Translations under genes and position numbers: made by a program
DNA from: CAVTLG01 sp963802635
Lineage (GTDB): Bacteria; Chloroflexota; Ktedonobacteria; Ktedonobacterales; Ktedonobacteraceae
NCBI GenBank assembly: GCA_963802635.1
Contig: CAWDJJ010000003.1
Span: 434,001 to 498,000 of the forward strand
Length of the DNA: 64,000 nucleotides
Direction of reading: 5' to 3'
Notes under the pieces: model-generated
What the model was told of the DNA's origin: nothing
Databases searched by the model: none
Seen by the model: only the letters and a program-made list of their open reading frames with translations
Shown: one piece after another, positions 1 to 7,625 of the stretch
How positions within the stretch are numbered: the first letter of the stretch is position 1
Layout: each line of letters begins with the position of its first letter

Positions 1-369
1 TTTCCTGCAAAGAGCAAGATCTCAACATATTGTTAACTACCGGTTGGTAAATCTTAACAGCTTGAGTACGTCAAGCTGTCCACAAGCACGCACGTCTCAT
101 AACAGAATGAAACAGCATGAGTTGCAACGTGTACCTAATTGCAGGCTATAGAGCCGTTTTGTTTTTGCGTAAAGAAGAAGGATTGGTAGTGAATATCAAA
201 CCATGTTGTCATTAAATTTAACCATATCGCAACTATTCCTTAACATGAAAACCCATCAAAATTGGTTACTATAACATGCAATGAGACAAATATTGTATCT
301 TCTTTATTGGCCTCATAACTATATGGTGAACATCGTGCACTTATTTACTAGTTTTTAAGGAGAGAACCT
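1..369. other. Intergenic region with no recognisable gene
   Basis: No convincing reading frame or RNA gene is seen in these bases. The composition is AT-rich. A Shine-Dalgarno-like AAGGAGAG lies just before the start codon at 370, so the last part is the leader of the small helix-turn-helix gene. I could not place a confident promoter. Confidence 0.5.
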
Positions 370-591
370 ATGGTAGTACAGTTAATTCAGGAAGATGCTC
401 TACTCACTTTCAAGGAAGCGATGAGCTATCTGCGCGTGAGCCGCTCAACCCTTTATCGCTTGATGTGGTCTGGGCAACTGACAGGGCACAAGGTAGGTAG
501 TACCTGGCGTTTTTATCGGGAAGATCTACGTGCCTGTGTAGGTCGTGAAATTCCCATGGCCGTCTTGCAAAGTACTTCGGCACTGCGTTAA
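370..591 (+). CDS. Small helix-turn-helix protein, excisionase/MerR-like (HTH_17)
   Basis: A 73-residue protein that is almost entirely one DNA-binding domain. Residues 12-56 fit the excisionase-type helix-turn-helix: LTFKEAMSYLRVSRSTLYRL followed by GHKVGSTWRFYREDL, where the short wing (KVG..WRF) is typical of the family. Such proteins bind DNA as small regulators or as recombination directionality factors. The ATG is preceded by AAGGAGAGAACCT, a good ribosome binding site. No integrase is nearby, so a role as a stand-alone regulator is more likely than excision. A strong hairpin terminator follows. The domain call is solid; the target is unknown. Confidence 0.75.
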   Translation: MVVQLIQEDALLTFKEAMSYLRVSRSTLYRLMWSGQLTGHKVGSTWRFYREDLRACVGREIPMAVLQSTSALR

Positions 592-672
592 TTTGTCTCT
601 CCACAAGGAAATATGAAATATATAAAAGCCCTTTAATCCCATAGTGGGAACTCAAAAAAGCGTCTGATATGA

Positions 673-714
673 AACAGAGGAAAGGCTTGTTTGTAAGCCT
701 TTCCTCTGTTTTTT
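673..714. terminator. Bidirectional Rho-independent terminator
   Basis: Perfect 16-bp inverted arms (673-688 and 695-710) enclose a 6-base loop and are followed by a T run on the plus strand. The upstream arm starts with A residues, so it can also terminate the convergent minus-strand gene that ends at 724. Confidence 0.85.
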
Positions 715-723
715 GTCTATTTG

Positions 724-1551
724 CTAGATCCTATCGTAATCGGTAATCTTCCACTGGTTGCCGATTTTGCTTATCGTGAGTAAGGCACTGTAGCTCGTAT
801 GTGCACGTTGAATCGATACTGGCATTGTGAAGGTCGTAATAGTGGAATTCAGGAGAGCGTTGTTGTCGATGGACGGGCTACCGGGAGTATATGAATCGAC
901 AAAGCCACCTTGTTGATCTGCAGCCTGAGCCTGCTTGGTAAATTGTGCTTGGGTCAGGCCCTTAATATTTCCTTGAGGACTAAGATACGTATATGCTTGC
1001 GCGTAATCCTGGTTCTGGAGAGCCTGGTAGTAGTTTTGCGTTAAGGAGATGCCAGCCTCTTCAATACTGAGTTCCTGACGCAATGGACTGCCAATCACGC
1101 TATAGCCAATCCAGGCGCAAAGGCCACAACTGGCTAGCCCTAAGACGATGATGGCAGAGATAACAATCCAGAGCCAGCGGTACGATTTTTTTGCCACTGG
1201 ATGCTGAGGGTATGGCGCAAGTTGCGGGCCGGGTAGATAGCCTTGACCAGCAAAAGGCACGTGCTCTGCTGTTGGAGGCAGGAAAGGTCCCTGTGGAGGG
1301 AAAGACGATGCTGGAAGCGGCTGTGCGCGTGGAATAATCTCCTCCTGCAGATAGAAAGACGGTGGTGGGGGATAAATTAGCCCCTTGCGAATCGCTTCAT
1401 TGTCGCCAGCCGACTGCATTTCACGAGTCTCTGCGCGTCTTTCGCTCTCGTCTCTTGGCTGGGATGAAGAGCGCTCTGCCGCATATTCATACGATGGCGT
1501 CGTCTGTTGCTCGTCAGGTGATTGATTGGAAGTATCCATAACTAAACTCAA
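724..1551 (-). CDS. Membrane-anchored protein with proline-rich N-terminus and extracytoplasmic NTF2-like domain
   Basis: About 275 residues. The first ~115 are disordered, charged and then rich in Pro, Gln and Tyr (PPPPSFYLQEE; GQGYLPGPQLAPYPQHP). One membrane segment follows (WLWIVISAIIVLGLASCGLC, about residues 126-150). The C-terminal ~115 residues resemble the small cone-shaped NTF2/DUF4878-like fold: a helix with NYYQALQNQDYAQAYTYLSP, then strands ending SKIGNQWKITDYDRI. The topology suggests a cytoplasmic Pro-rich tail and an outside domain. The first start is TTG at 1551; an ATG four codons later (1539) is equally possible, and neither has a strong ribosome binding site. Function unknown. 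Confidence 0.7.
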   Translation of the reverse strand: MSLVMDTSNQSPDEQQTTPSYEYAAERSSSQPRDESERRAETREMQSAGDNEAIRKGLIYPPPPSFYLQEEIIPRAQPLPASSFPPQGPFLPPTAEHVPFAGQGYLPGPQLAPYPQHPVAKKSYRWLWIVISAIIVLGLASCGLCAWIGYSVIGSPLRQELSIEEAGISLTQNYYQALQNQDYAQAYTYLSPQGNIKGLTQAQFTKQAQAADQQGGFVDSYTPGSPSIDNNALLNSTITTFTMPVSIQRAHTSYSALLTISKIGNQWKITDYDRI

Positions 1552-1629
1552 CTTTTATTCTATTACATACGTCTGAGCACTCTAATTATACGTCATTGTA
1601 ATCCCTTAGATAGTGTTGGGTTTCAGCTC

Positions 1630-1860
1630 ATATTGCCTTATATTCAGATGAGCCGAAGGCTAACGGCGAGAGCCGTGTTTGTGGCGGTCTAAGAGAGTGA
1701 AGCGTCAGCTTCGTTTCTGACTGTCTACAAGGAGCGGCAACAGCCACGTTTGTGGCGGTCTAAGAGAGTGAAGCGTCAGCTTCGTTTCTGACTGTATAAG
1801 AGGCTCGCCAGCCGCGTTGTCAGGCGGAACAAGAACGCGTTTCTGAATGCCTATGGGTAT
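1630..1860 (+). repeat. Nested-hairpin repeat, copy 1 (long form)
   Basis: It starts with ATATTGCCTTATATTCAGATGAG and ends TTTCTGAATGCCTATGGGTAT, the two outer ends shared by the whole family. Inside are AGCCGAAGGCT, a stem ACGGC-GAGA-GCCGT, two copies of GAAGC-GTCA-GCTTC and a module around CGCCAG...CAGGCG. It lies between two minus-strand genes. Confidence 0.9.
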
Positions 1861-1897
1861 CACTACAGGCAAAAAGTGTGCGCGTTCAAACACTATC

Positions 1898-3058
1898 TTA
1901 ATAAGCGCCTGCTTTATCCTCAAACTCTAATTCCATCTCACTCTGTACACATAATTCTGCCTCGCGCCACGATATTGTATGTTTACGTGCATATGTAATA
2001 ATGCGTTCGACATAAGACCGAGAGAGTTGTTTGCGTTGCCAACTGAGATTTGCCATCGGGCGTAAGTGCAAGCTGGAGGAAGGGTAGAAATCGTGTGTAC
2101 TCAAGCCTACGTTGATCAATAATGCGTATTCTGCCACCGCGTTCTGTATACCTATATCCTGGAAGGAATCAGGGTGTGCGCTAGAAACAATTAAGACGCC
2201 CGCGATGTGCATGCCGCGCATAATAGGTGCTGCACAAGCGCTCTGCTCAAAATCATCAATTTCAACCTGGATACGATTGTAATGATCTGTGTTCGTCCAG
2301 CATTGCATACGTTGCATGACTGCTGCCGCACCGGCTAATGTCGTACTGCCCAGATAAACCTGGCCTGTATCGAAAGATGTACGCCAGGGATCATGTCCAC
2401 GCATGAAAACTTCGCGCAATGAATGAACACCATCGTCATGTCGTGGCATTAGCCTCGCGTAGGTAATAGCCATCCCCAGGTGGTTCTCATCCATATGTTC
2501 TAATGCCGTTTCGAAAATAGCCTGCGAGATATGCCAGAAACGTGATTCATCGTCGTCATGGGTGGCATTCAGTGCTAGAACACGTTGATAAATATCCTGA
2601 GGGACAGGTCCCAGACCAGATTGTGGAGGAACGAGCAAGCCTCCAAATGTTTGATTGATCGCGCTTATGAGCTGTACGCGATAGCCAGGCATAACGTCGG
2701 GCAATTTTTTCAAATGAATTAAGCGTGGATGATCTGAACTACCATTGATCCAGCGGTACACCGTATTTTCTGCTACTTCCAACTCTCTCGCCACACGGGC
2801 AAGCTCTGCCCGGTCGTGTAGCAAGATACCGCGTAGCAAACTACTAAAGGGCGTCTGTTTGGCTTCTGTGTGTCCATTCGCAGAGTGCTCTACCAGGCGG
2901 TTGTCTTGTTCCACAGACTCATGGGACGCTGCATTGCTCGTGGCATATTCTGCTGGCACTTCCTGCATCGTTGGTGTAAATTGTGCTGTCCGGCGGGTAC
3001 TGGGAGGTCTGCCACGCTTCTTTTTCGGTTGTTCGCCTGAGGGCAACCCATTCTTCAT
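1898..3058 (-). CDS. Transcriptional regulator: basic tail, HTH, GAF-like sensor domain
   Basis: A 386-residue protein. The N-terminus carries an AT-hook-like basic patch (KKKRGRPPS). Residues ~75-130 form an XRE-like helix-turn-helix (ELARVARELEVAENTVYRWI, then NGSSDHPRLIHLKKL). Residues ~150-320 resemble a GAF-type ligand-binding domain, with the pattern of repeated strands and helices, including GMHIAGVLIVSSAHPDSFQD. The C-terminal tail (SYVERIITYARKHTISWREAELCVQ) is helical. The ATG at 3058 follows AAGGAAGTGCAGT, a good ribosome binding site. It probably regulates genes in response to a small molecule or redox state; the ligand is unknown. It is transcribed divergently from the methyltransferase at 3462. 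Confidence 0.65.
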   Translation of the reverse strand: MKNGLPSGEQPKKKRGRPPSTRRTAQFTPTMQEVPAEYATSNAASHESVEQDNRLVEHSANGHTEAKQTPFSSLLRGILLHDRAELARVARELEVAENTVYRWINGSSDHPRLIHLKKLPDVMPGYRVQLISAINQTFGGLLVPPQSGLGPVPQDIYQRVLALNATHDDDESRFWHISQAIFETALEHMDENHLGMAITYARLMPRHDDGVHSLREVFMRGHDPWRTSFDTGQVYLGSTTLAGAAAVMQRMQCWTNTDHYNRIQVEIDDFEQSACAAPIMRGMHIAGVLIVSSAHPDSFQDIGIQNAVAEYALLINVGLSTHDFYPSSSLHLRPMANLSWQRKQLSRSYVERIITYARKHTISWREAELCVQSEMELEFEDKAGAY

Positions 3059-3325
3059 ACTGCACTTCCTTATACGATATTGGAGGTCTACAACATCTCC
3101 AGATTATATTATGACTATTATATCACACAACATGTGTGCATAGTGAATGTTTAAAGAGGCTCATTATAGAAATATTGTGAGATGAGCGAAAAACAATGGG
3201 AGAAGTGATGCACAGGATTGGTAGCTTAAACATGCTGTGCATTGTTTGCCGCCATACGGTGGTGCGCTACATATGTTTCCGCTGTGCTATTCATTCGTTT
3301 ACTGGAATTAAATTTCATTACACTA

Positions 3326-3373
3326 CAATGTTTGAACGATGGTACTACAATGTCAAACAAACATTGCTTTTTT
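3326..3373 (+). terminator. Terminator-like hairpin in the divergent gap
   Basis: Nine-base arms CAATGTTTG (3326-3334) and CAAACATTG (3358-3366) are followed by six T. The loop is long (23 bases), so folding is less certain. No gene reads into it from the left on this strand, so it may instead be an attenuator or an operator. Confidence 0.4.
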
Positions 3374-3400
3374 GATACCATACACGTACATTAATTATAG
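3372..3400 (+). promoter_or_regulatory. Candidate sigma-70-type promoter of the methyltransferase gene
   Basis: TTGATA (3372-3377), a 17-base spacer and TTATAG (3395-3400). It lies about 60 bases before the start codon at 3462. Confidence 0.4.
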
Positions 3401-3461
3401 CCATTAAAGAGTTACAAAAAGAACCCTTGAATTATTTACAGGCTGGAGGTATGAGCACATC

Positions 3462-4376
3462 ATGGCAGTAAACAATGTTGTGCATGTCAACGAGTGTGGT
3501 CTCCCGCTAAATGCAACAGAGTGGCTCATGAAGCACCATCAGAGCAAGATATATGAGCGTAGTCAAATGATACAAGATTTACGGCTGGAGCAGGGCAGTT
3601 TCGTTGTGGATGCAGGGTGTGGGCCGGGGCTGTGGGCACCTCTTCTCGCCAGGGCTATTGGATCAACAGGACGACTGCTCGGCATTGATGTCTCTACAGA
3701 AGCACTGGTCATTGCGCAAAAGCTAAGTACTGATGCATGGTATCGTCATCAGGTTCACTATAAACGTGCCACAATAGAGCAGTTGCCGTTTGTACCTGGC
3801 ACAGCAGATTTTATCTTTAGCGCAAATGTGAGTCAGTATCTTCCCGATGCTGTCGCAACTTTTGCCGCTATGGGACCTTATCTGAAGCGCGGCGGACGCC
3901 TCGCCGTAAAAGATATCGATTTCAGCACGATGCGTTTTTACGCTGTGGACCCAGGGCTGCAAGCCCGTGTCTGGCAGGCGCGTAAAGATTGGGAGCAAGA
4001 ACGTGTGGGATATGGTTATACCTTTGAGGATAGCTGGGTTGGTTCCAAGCTAGCAGGTTATCTGTGCGCAGCAGGCTTTAAGGATGTTCAGGAAAATACT
4101 TACCGTATTGTACGACATTATCCTGTAGCAGAAAATGTTCGTTTCTATTTGCAAGGCATTGCCGAGTGGCTTGTCTGTGAGGGCGCTCCCTATCTCTCAA
4201 ACGAAGATGTAACACTCTGGCTACAATGTTTTTTACATGCAACACAAAATGTTCTTGATCAAGAGAACTTTGCGTATGAAGAGACCGAATTTGTCGTCTC
4301 GGGTGTGTGGGACCCTGCTCCACTACGGCATTATCTCGATATGCATAGCGAAATTCCTCAGCGTAAAACTTCTTGA
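3462..4376 (+). CDS. Class I SAM-dependent methyltransferase
   Basis: A 304-residue soluble enzyme. The SAM-binding motif I is clear (VVDAGCGPGLWAPLLARAIG), followed by the acidic end of strand 2 (GIDVS) and a post-motif segment (LPFVPGTADFIFSANVSQYL). This is the UbiE/Methyltransf_11 pattern of small-molecule methyltransferases. The substrate cannot be read from sequence. GGAGG at 3445-3449 sits 12 bases before the ATG at 3462; an ATG at 3451 is out of frame. It stands alone, with a divergent regulator upstream that could control it. Confidence 0.8.
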   Translation: MAVNNVVHVNECGLPLNATEWLMKHHQSKIYERSQMIQDLRLEQGSFVVDAGCGPGLWAPLLARAIGSTGRLLGIDVSTEALVIAQKLSTDAWYRHQVHYKRATIEQLPFVPGTADFIFSANVSQYLPDAVATFAAMGPYLKRGGRLAVKDIDFSTMRFYAVDPGLQARVWQARKDWEQERVGYGYTFEDSWVGSKLAGYLCAAGFKDVQENTYRIVRHYPVAENVRFYLQGIAEWLVCEGAPYLSNEDVTLWLQCFLHATQNVLDQENFAYEETEFVVSGVWDPAPLRHYLDMHSEIPQRKTS

Positions 4377-4702
4377 CATATTCATTATATAAGTCATCCC
4401 GCGTGTTTGAAAAAGTTCCCAAAAGTGGGGGTGCAGGGGGCACGAAGCCCCTTGCCAAGGTTGCAAGGAGGCCCCTGGAACCCTCCACAGGAGCTAGCTA
4501 CCTCTGTGAAGCCCCTAGAAGAGACATTTCACGCATCGAAACAATGCGGGATGACTCATAGCACGAACAAGCTGTGCTAGCGATATAGATATTGTTCTTC
4601 TGTAATACACGCTAAAAATAAAGGCAAAGTACCCGCGTGAATATCTTTGCATGACTCCAATAAAAATTATGCTCAGGCAGAAAAATGGCATTCTATTCGC
4701 TT
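4377..4702. other. Intergenic region with a GC-rich hairpin patch
   Basis: Bases ~4425-4520 are GC-rich and self-complementary (GGGGGCACGAAGCCCC and surrounding repeats), like hairpin repeats elsewhere in the window (44.3 kb). No gene is supported here. It may act as a transcription end for the methyltransferase gene. Confidence 0.35.
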
Positions 4703-4760
4703 ATATTGCCTTGCATTCAGAAACGCCACTCTCGTGGCGTTTCTGAATGCATATGGGTAT
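4703..4760 (+). repeat. Nested-hairpin repeat, copy 2 (short perfect hairpin)
   Basis: This is the simplest complete copy. Left end ATATTGCCTTGCATTCAG, right end CTGAATGCATATGGGTAT, and between them a near-perfect stem (CATTCAGAAACGCCAC...GTGGCGTTTCTGAATG). Confidence 0.9.
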
Positions 4761-4903
4761 TACACACTTGCACAAGTCCGGCAGGTTGATAAATATATGA
4801 CCATAGAATAAAACTATAGCAGAAAAATCTGCTTCTTATGCAAAAATAAGCATACAAGAAAATAGTGACATGCTTGCCACGCTCTCATACGATGAAACTT
4901 ATC

Positions 4904-5134
4904 TTAATGGCTTGTATTCAATTGCTCCGCGATCATCGCGATAGCTGCGTCGCCGACCAATGATTGCAACTCGCTATGCAGGTTTCCCATGTTTTCCATG
5001 CGAGCAGTAATGAACTCGTGTTGTGACGTACCGTAAGATAGACCAGACAAGCCGCGTTGTGCTGCTTCATACTCGTCGCTAATTTGTGATAATAGCCGGG
5101 CTACTTCACTACGCTGTTCGTGTGCTCCAAGCAT
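4904..5134 (-). CDS. Small helical protein of unknown function
   Basis: A 76-residue, acidic, probably all-helical protein (RLLSQISDEYEAAQRGLSGL; HSELQSLVGDAAIAMIAEQL). There is no membrane segment and no motif I recognise. The ATG at 5134 follows AGGAAGGAACGAAAATC, a good ribosome binding site, which supports a real gene. It stands alone, between repeats. Confidence 0.6.
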   Translation of the reverse strand: MLGAHEQRSEVARLLSQISDEYEAAQRGLSGLSYGTSQHEFITARMENMGNLHSELQSLVGDAAIAMIAEQLNTSH

Positions 5135-5532
5135 GATTTTCGTTCCTTCCTAAAAACCCCGAGCTGAACCCGGGATACTTCCATACATTTGTTGAGTTTC
5201 CCAATGAAGGGTTACTGAGCGATGTAATTACAATGTACGCTATTTGTAACAACAACATTAAATAAGCCTCGGTAATAGTATGCATGAAAATGTATGTTCT
5301 TGTCTAGTGCTTTCATACCTATTTCCTGTAGAAAGGGAACTTTTCACAGCATTTTTACATTGTGCAAACGATGTAAATACATATATGTACAAAAAAAAGC
5401 TATTTTTAAGCTCAAGCGCCATTCTGTAAGCTGCGTAATGTATAACTTTCTGTATTAATCTGGTGATTGGACATCTATAAACACCAGGTGTGTATGATAG
5501 TACTTCTAGGAAGGGTGCCACGGTTGTTGCTA

Positions 5533-5681
5533 TTACCCATAGGCATTCAGAAACGCCACTCTCGTCCCTCTTGGACTGTCAGAAACGCCACTGCCGTGGC
5601 TAGCCTTCGGCTCATCTGACAGAGAGGAGGTGGCTAGAAATGTGCTGCGGCACAGTTTCTCATCTGAATGCAAGGCAATAT
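5533..5681 (-). repeat. Nested-hairpin repeat, copy 3 (inverted orientation)
   Basis: This is the only copy on the minus strand. Read on that strand it runs ATATTGCCTTGCATTCAGATGAG ... CTGAATGCCTATGGGTAA. It contains the AGCCGAAGGCT hairpin and a stem of the GAAACTGTGC...GCACATTTC type. Confidence 0.9.
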
Positions 5682-5742
5682 AGCATGTGTAACACCATCT
5701 TTACTATAATGACTGTGGAATTGTCACTATTTAAAATGTTTC

Positions 5743-6012
5743 TTACATTTCTCTTACATTCTGTTGCGCAATGTACGACACAATGCTAGCGTAGGAATTG
5801 CCGAGGTATTGAGAACACGTTTCTGCATGCGTAGAGATATTGCACAATTTACCTGTCACGCTAAACGCTTCTACTTTGCTCATCAGGTATGTTATACTTT
5901 TGGCTAGCGCTTCCTTGTCCAGCTTTCCCTGTAATTGTTTGTAACAAGGTGAACGTGAAGAAGCCACGTTGACTCCCCTCTGGTATGTCATCAGAGGCAA
6001 CGCTGGCACCAA
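5743..6012 (-). CDS. Doubtful small open reading frame
   Basis: An 89-codon frame with one amphipathic stretch (KLDKEALAKSITYLMSKVEA). The start has no good ribosome binding site and no family is recognised. It may be a real small protein or simply chance. Confidence 0.2.
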   Translation of the reverse strand: MVPALPLMTYQRGVNVASSRSPCYKQLQGKLDKEALAKSITYLMSKVEAFSVTGKLCNISTHAETCSQYLGNSYASIVSYIAQQNVREM

Positions 6013-6083
6013 GCAAATGCTTCTCTTACTGTATGAAGGGTAACAGGAATGGCCCTGTTACGAAGCGAAAGGAGTAGTCCTTC

Positions 6084-7193
6084 ATGGCACGTGTCCAATT
6101 TGAGCACATTTACAAAACGTTTAACAAAGTTGAAGTGGTCCATGATATAAGCATCGATATCAAGGACAAGGAATTTCTGGTGCTAGTTGGTCCATCGGGC
6201 TGCGGTAAAAGTACCTGCTTGCGTATGGTAGCAGGGCTGGAAGAGCCGACCGATGGCGAAATCTTTATTGGTGATCGCCTGGTGAATGGAGTAGACCCCA
6301 AAGACCGCGATATCGCGATGGTCTTCCAGAACTATGCGCTCTATCCCCACATGACCGTCTTTGATAATATGGCGTTCGGCCTAAAATTGCGTCACTTCCC
6401 CAAAACTGAAATTAAGAAGCGCGTAGATGAGGCTGCCGGTTTGCTGGGTCTTGGGCCATATCTTAAGCGCAAACCAAAAGAGCTTTCTGGTGGACAGCGT
6501 CAACGTGTGGCGCTGGGACGTGCGATTGTACGTGAAGCGCAGGTCTTTTTGATGGACGAGCCGCTGTCAAACCTGGATGCAAAGTTGCGCGTGGAAACGC
6601 GCGCGAACATTATTAAGCTGCATCGGCGCATCCAGACAACGGTTGTTTATGTAACCCATGATCAGGTTGAGGCCATGACGATGGGTGATCGTATTGCTGT
6701 GCTGAATGGTGGTATTATCCAGCAGCTAGGCGCTCCGCAAGAACTCTATGATCATCCCGCAAACATTTTTGTGGCAGGCTTTATTGGTTCCCCTTCGATG
6801 AACTTTATGCCAGGAGCAAAAATTGTCAGTGAGGGGAATGAAGTTGCTGTGGTGCTTGAAGGCATTGGACGCGTGGCGGTCCCGCCTCTCTATGTGGATC
6901 GTGCAAAAGCAGCCGCCAGTAGGAAGCTTACCTTTGGTGTACGCCCGGTGCACCTGGAGGATGCTGAGCTGATCAATCCTGAGAGACGGACTTCATCCTC
7001 TCTGGATGCGTTAGTTGACGTGGTTGAGAACCTGGGTAACGAGTTGCAGGTCTATCTGACGACAGGCGATAGAAACATTGTCGCTACTCTGAACTCACGC
7101 TCTCGTGTGGCTCCCGGCGATAAAGTGCGCCTCTACGTTGATAGCAGCCAGGTCCACCTCTTTGATACCGATACTGGTGAGGCTATCTTCTAA
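6084..7193 (+). CDS. ABC transporter ATP-binding protein, MalK/UgpC/MsmX family
   Basis: A 369-residue carbohydrate-type (CUT1) ATPase. Walker A GPSGCGKST is near residue 38, the Q-loop is in VFQNYALYPHMTVFDNM, the signature is LSGGQRQRVALGRA, Walker B is VFLMDEPLSNLDAK and the switch His is in VTHDQVEAM. The C-terminal ~130 residues are the TOBE/OB regulatory domain (TFGVRPVHLEDAE). No permease or binding-protein gene is adjacent, so this is probably a shared ATPase serving several sugar importers, as MsmX does in Bacillus. AAAGGAG precedes the ATG, and a terminator follows the stop codon. Confidence 0.92.
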   Translation: MARVQFEHIYKTFNKVEVVHDISIDIKDKEFLVLVGPSGCGKSTCLRMVAGLEEPTDGEIFIGDRLVNGVDPKDRDIAMVFQNYALYPHMTVFDNMAFGLKLRHFPKTEIKKRVDEAAGLLGLGPYLKRKPKELSGGQRQRVALGRAIVREAQVFLMDEPLSNLDAKLRVETRANIIKLHRRIQTTVVYVTHDQVEAMTMGDRIAVLNGGIIQQLGAPQELYDHPANIFVAGFIGSPSMNFMPGAKIVSEGNEVAVVLEGIGRVAVPPLYVDRAKAAASRKLTFGVRPVHLEDAELINPERRTSSSLDALVDVVENLGNELQVYLTTGDRNIVATLNSRSRVAPGDKVRLYVDSSQVHLFDTDTGEAIF

Positions 7194-7220
7194 AGATTAG
7201 CCACCCTTTTTTGATGCAAC

Positions 7221-7259
7221 GACAACAATGTAAATATAATGTTACATTGTTGTCTTTTT
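7221..7259 (+). terminator. Rho-independent terminator of the ABC ATPase gene
   Basis: Perfect 13-base arms GACAACAATGTAA and TTACATTGTTGTC, with a short AT loop, are followed by TTTTT. Confidence 0.9.
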
Positions 7260-7413
7260 GTAACTGAAGTTCTGCTTCTTCCCTATAATTTATCTGTGTT
7301 CCCTCAACCGCAACGAGATGAGTTGTGCCCTGCTTACTTGAATTCATATTCCTAACTCGCTATAATACTGCTCAGGCTAGCGTGTAAGCTAATTTTGCGG
7401 TGATGGCGGGCAA

Positions 7414-7512
7414 ATGAATGGTGAGCAGTTGGTTGATCTTCTCGTTGAGCATACCATTGGTATACATCGCACAACCTACGATTTGATTGAACTGGGCGAT
7501 GATTGGGGATAA
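7414..7512 (+). pseudogene. Remnant of the C-terminus of an Mrr-type restriction endonuclease
   Basis: A 32-codon frame reads MNGEQLVDLLVEHTIGIHRT and ends TYDLIELGDDWG. It resembles the extreme C-terminus of Mrr/restriction-system proteins (pattern IDGxxLxxLMIEHxIGV...TYELxxLDEDY). Nothing upstream encodes the catalytic domain: the frame is closed 24 bases before the ATG. I read this as the tail of a gene lost by deletion. The match is from memory of the family pattern and is short. Confidence 0.45.
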
Positions 7513-7539
7513 ATAGCTGTTTTGTGTAAATATAGAAAG

Positions 7540-7581
7540 GGCTTGTTCTATGAGTGGTTCGCACTACTCACGGAGCAAGCC
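7540..7581 (-). terminator. Candidate terminator hairpin after the fad genes
   Basis: GGCTTG and CAAGCC arms (7540-7545 and 7576-7581), with an inner GAGT/ACTC pair, lie 45 bases past the stop codon of fadN. The T run is weak. Confidence 0.5.
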
Positions 7582-7625
7582 ATAATTTAATGAGCTAATT
7601 TCTATTGCTTTCTTTAAGCATGCGC

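Noticed and set aside
5258..5521. 87-codon minus-strand frame
   Set aside because: AT-rich gap, no ribosome binding site and no recognisable sequence; ends beside a repeat.
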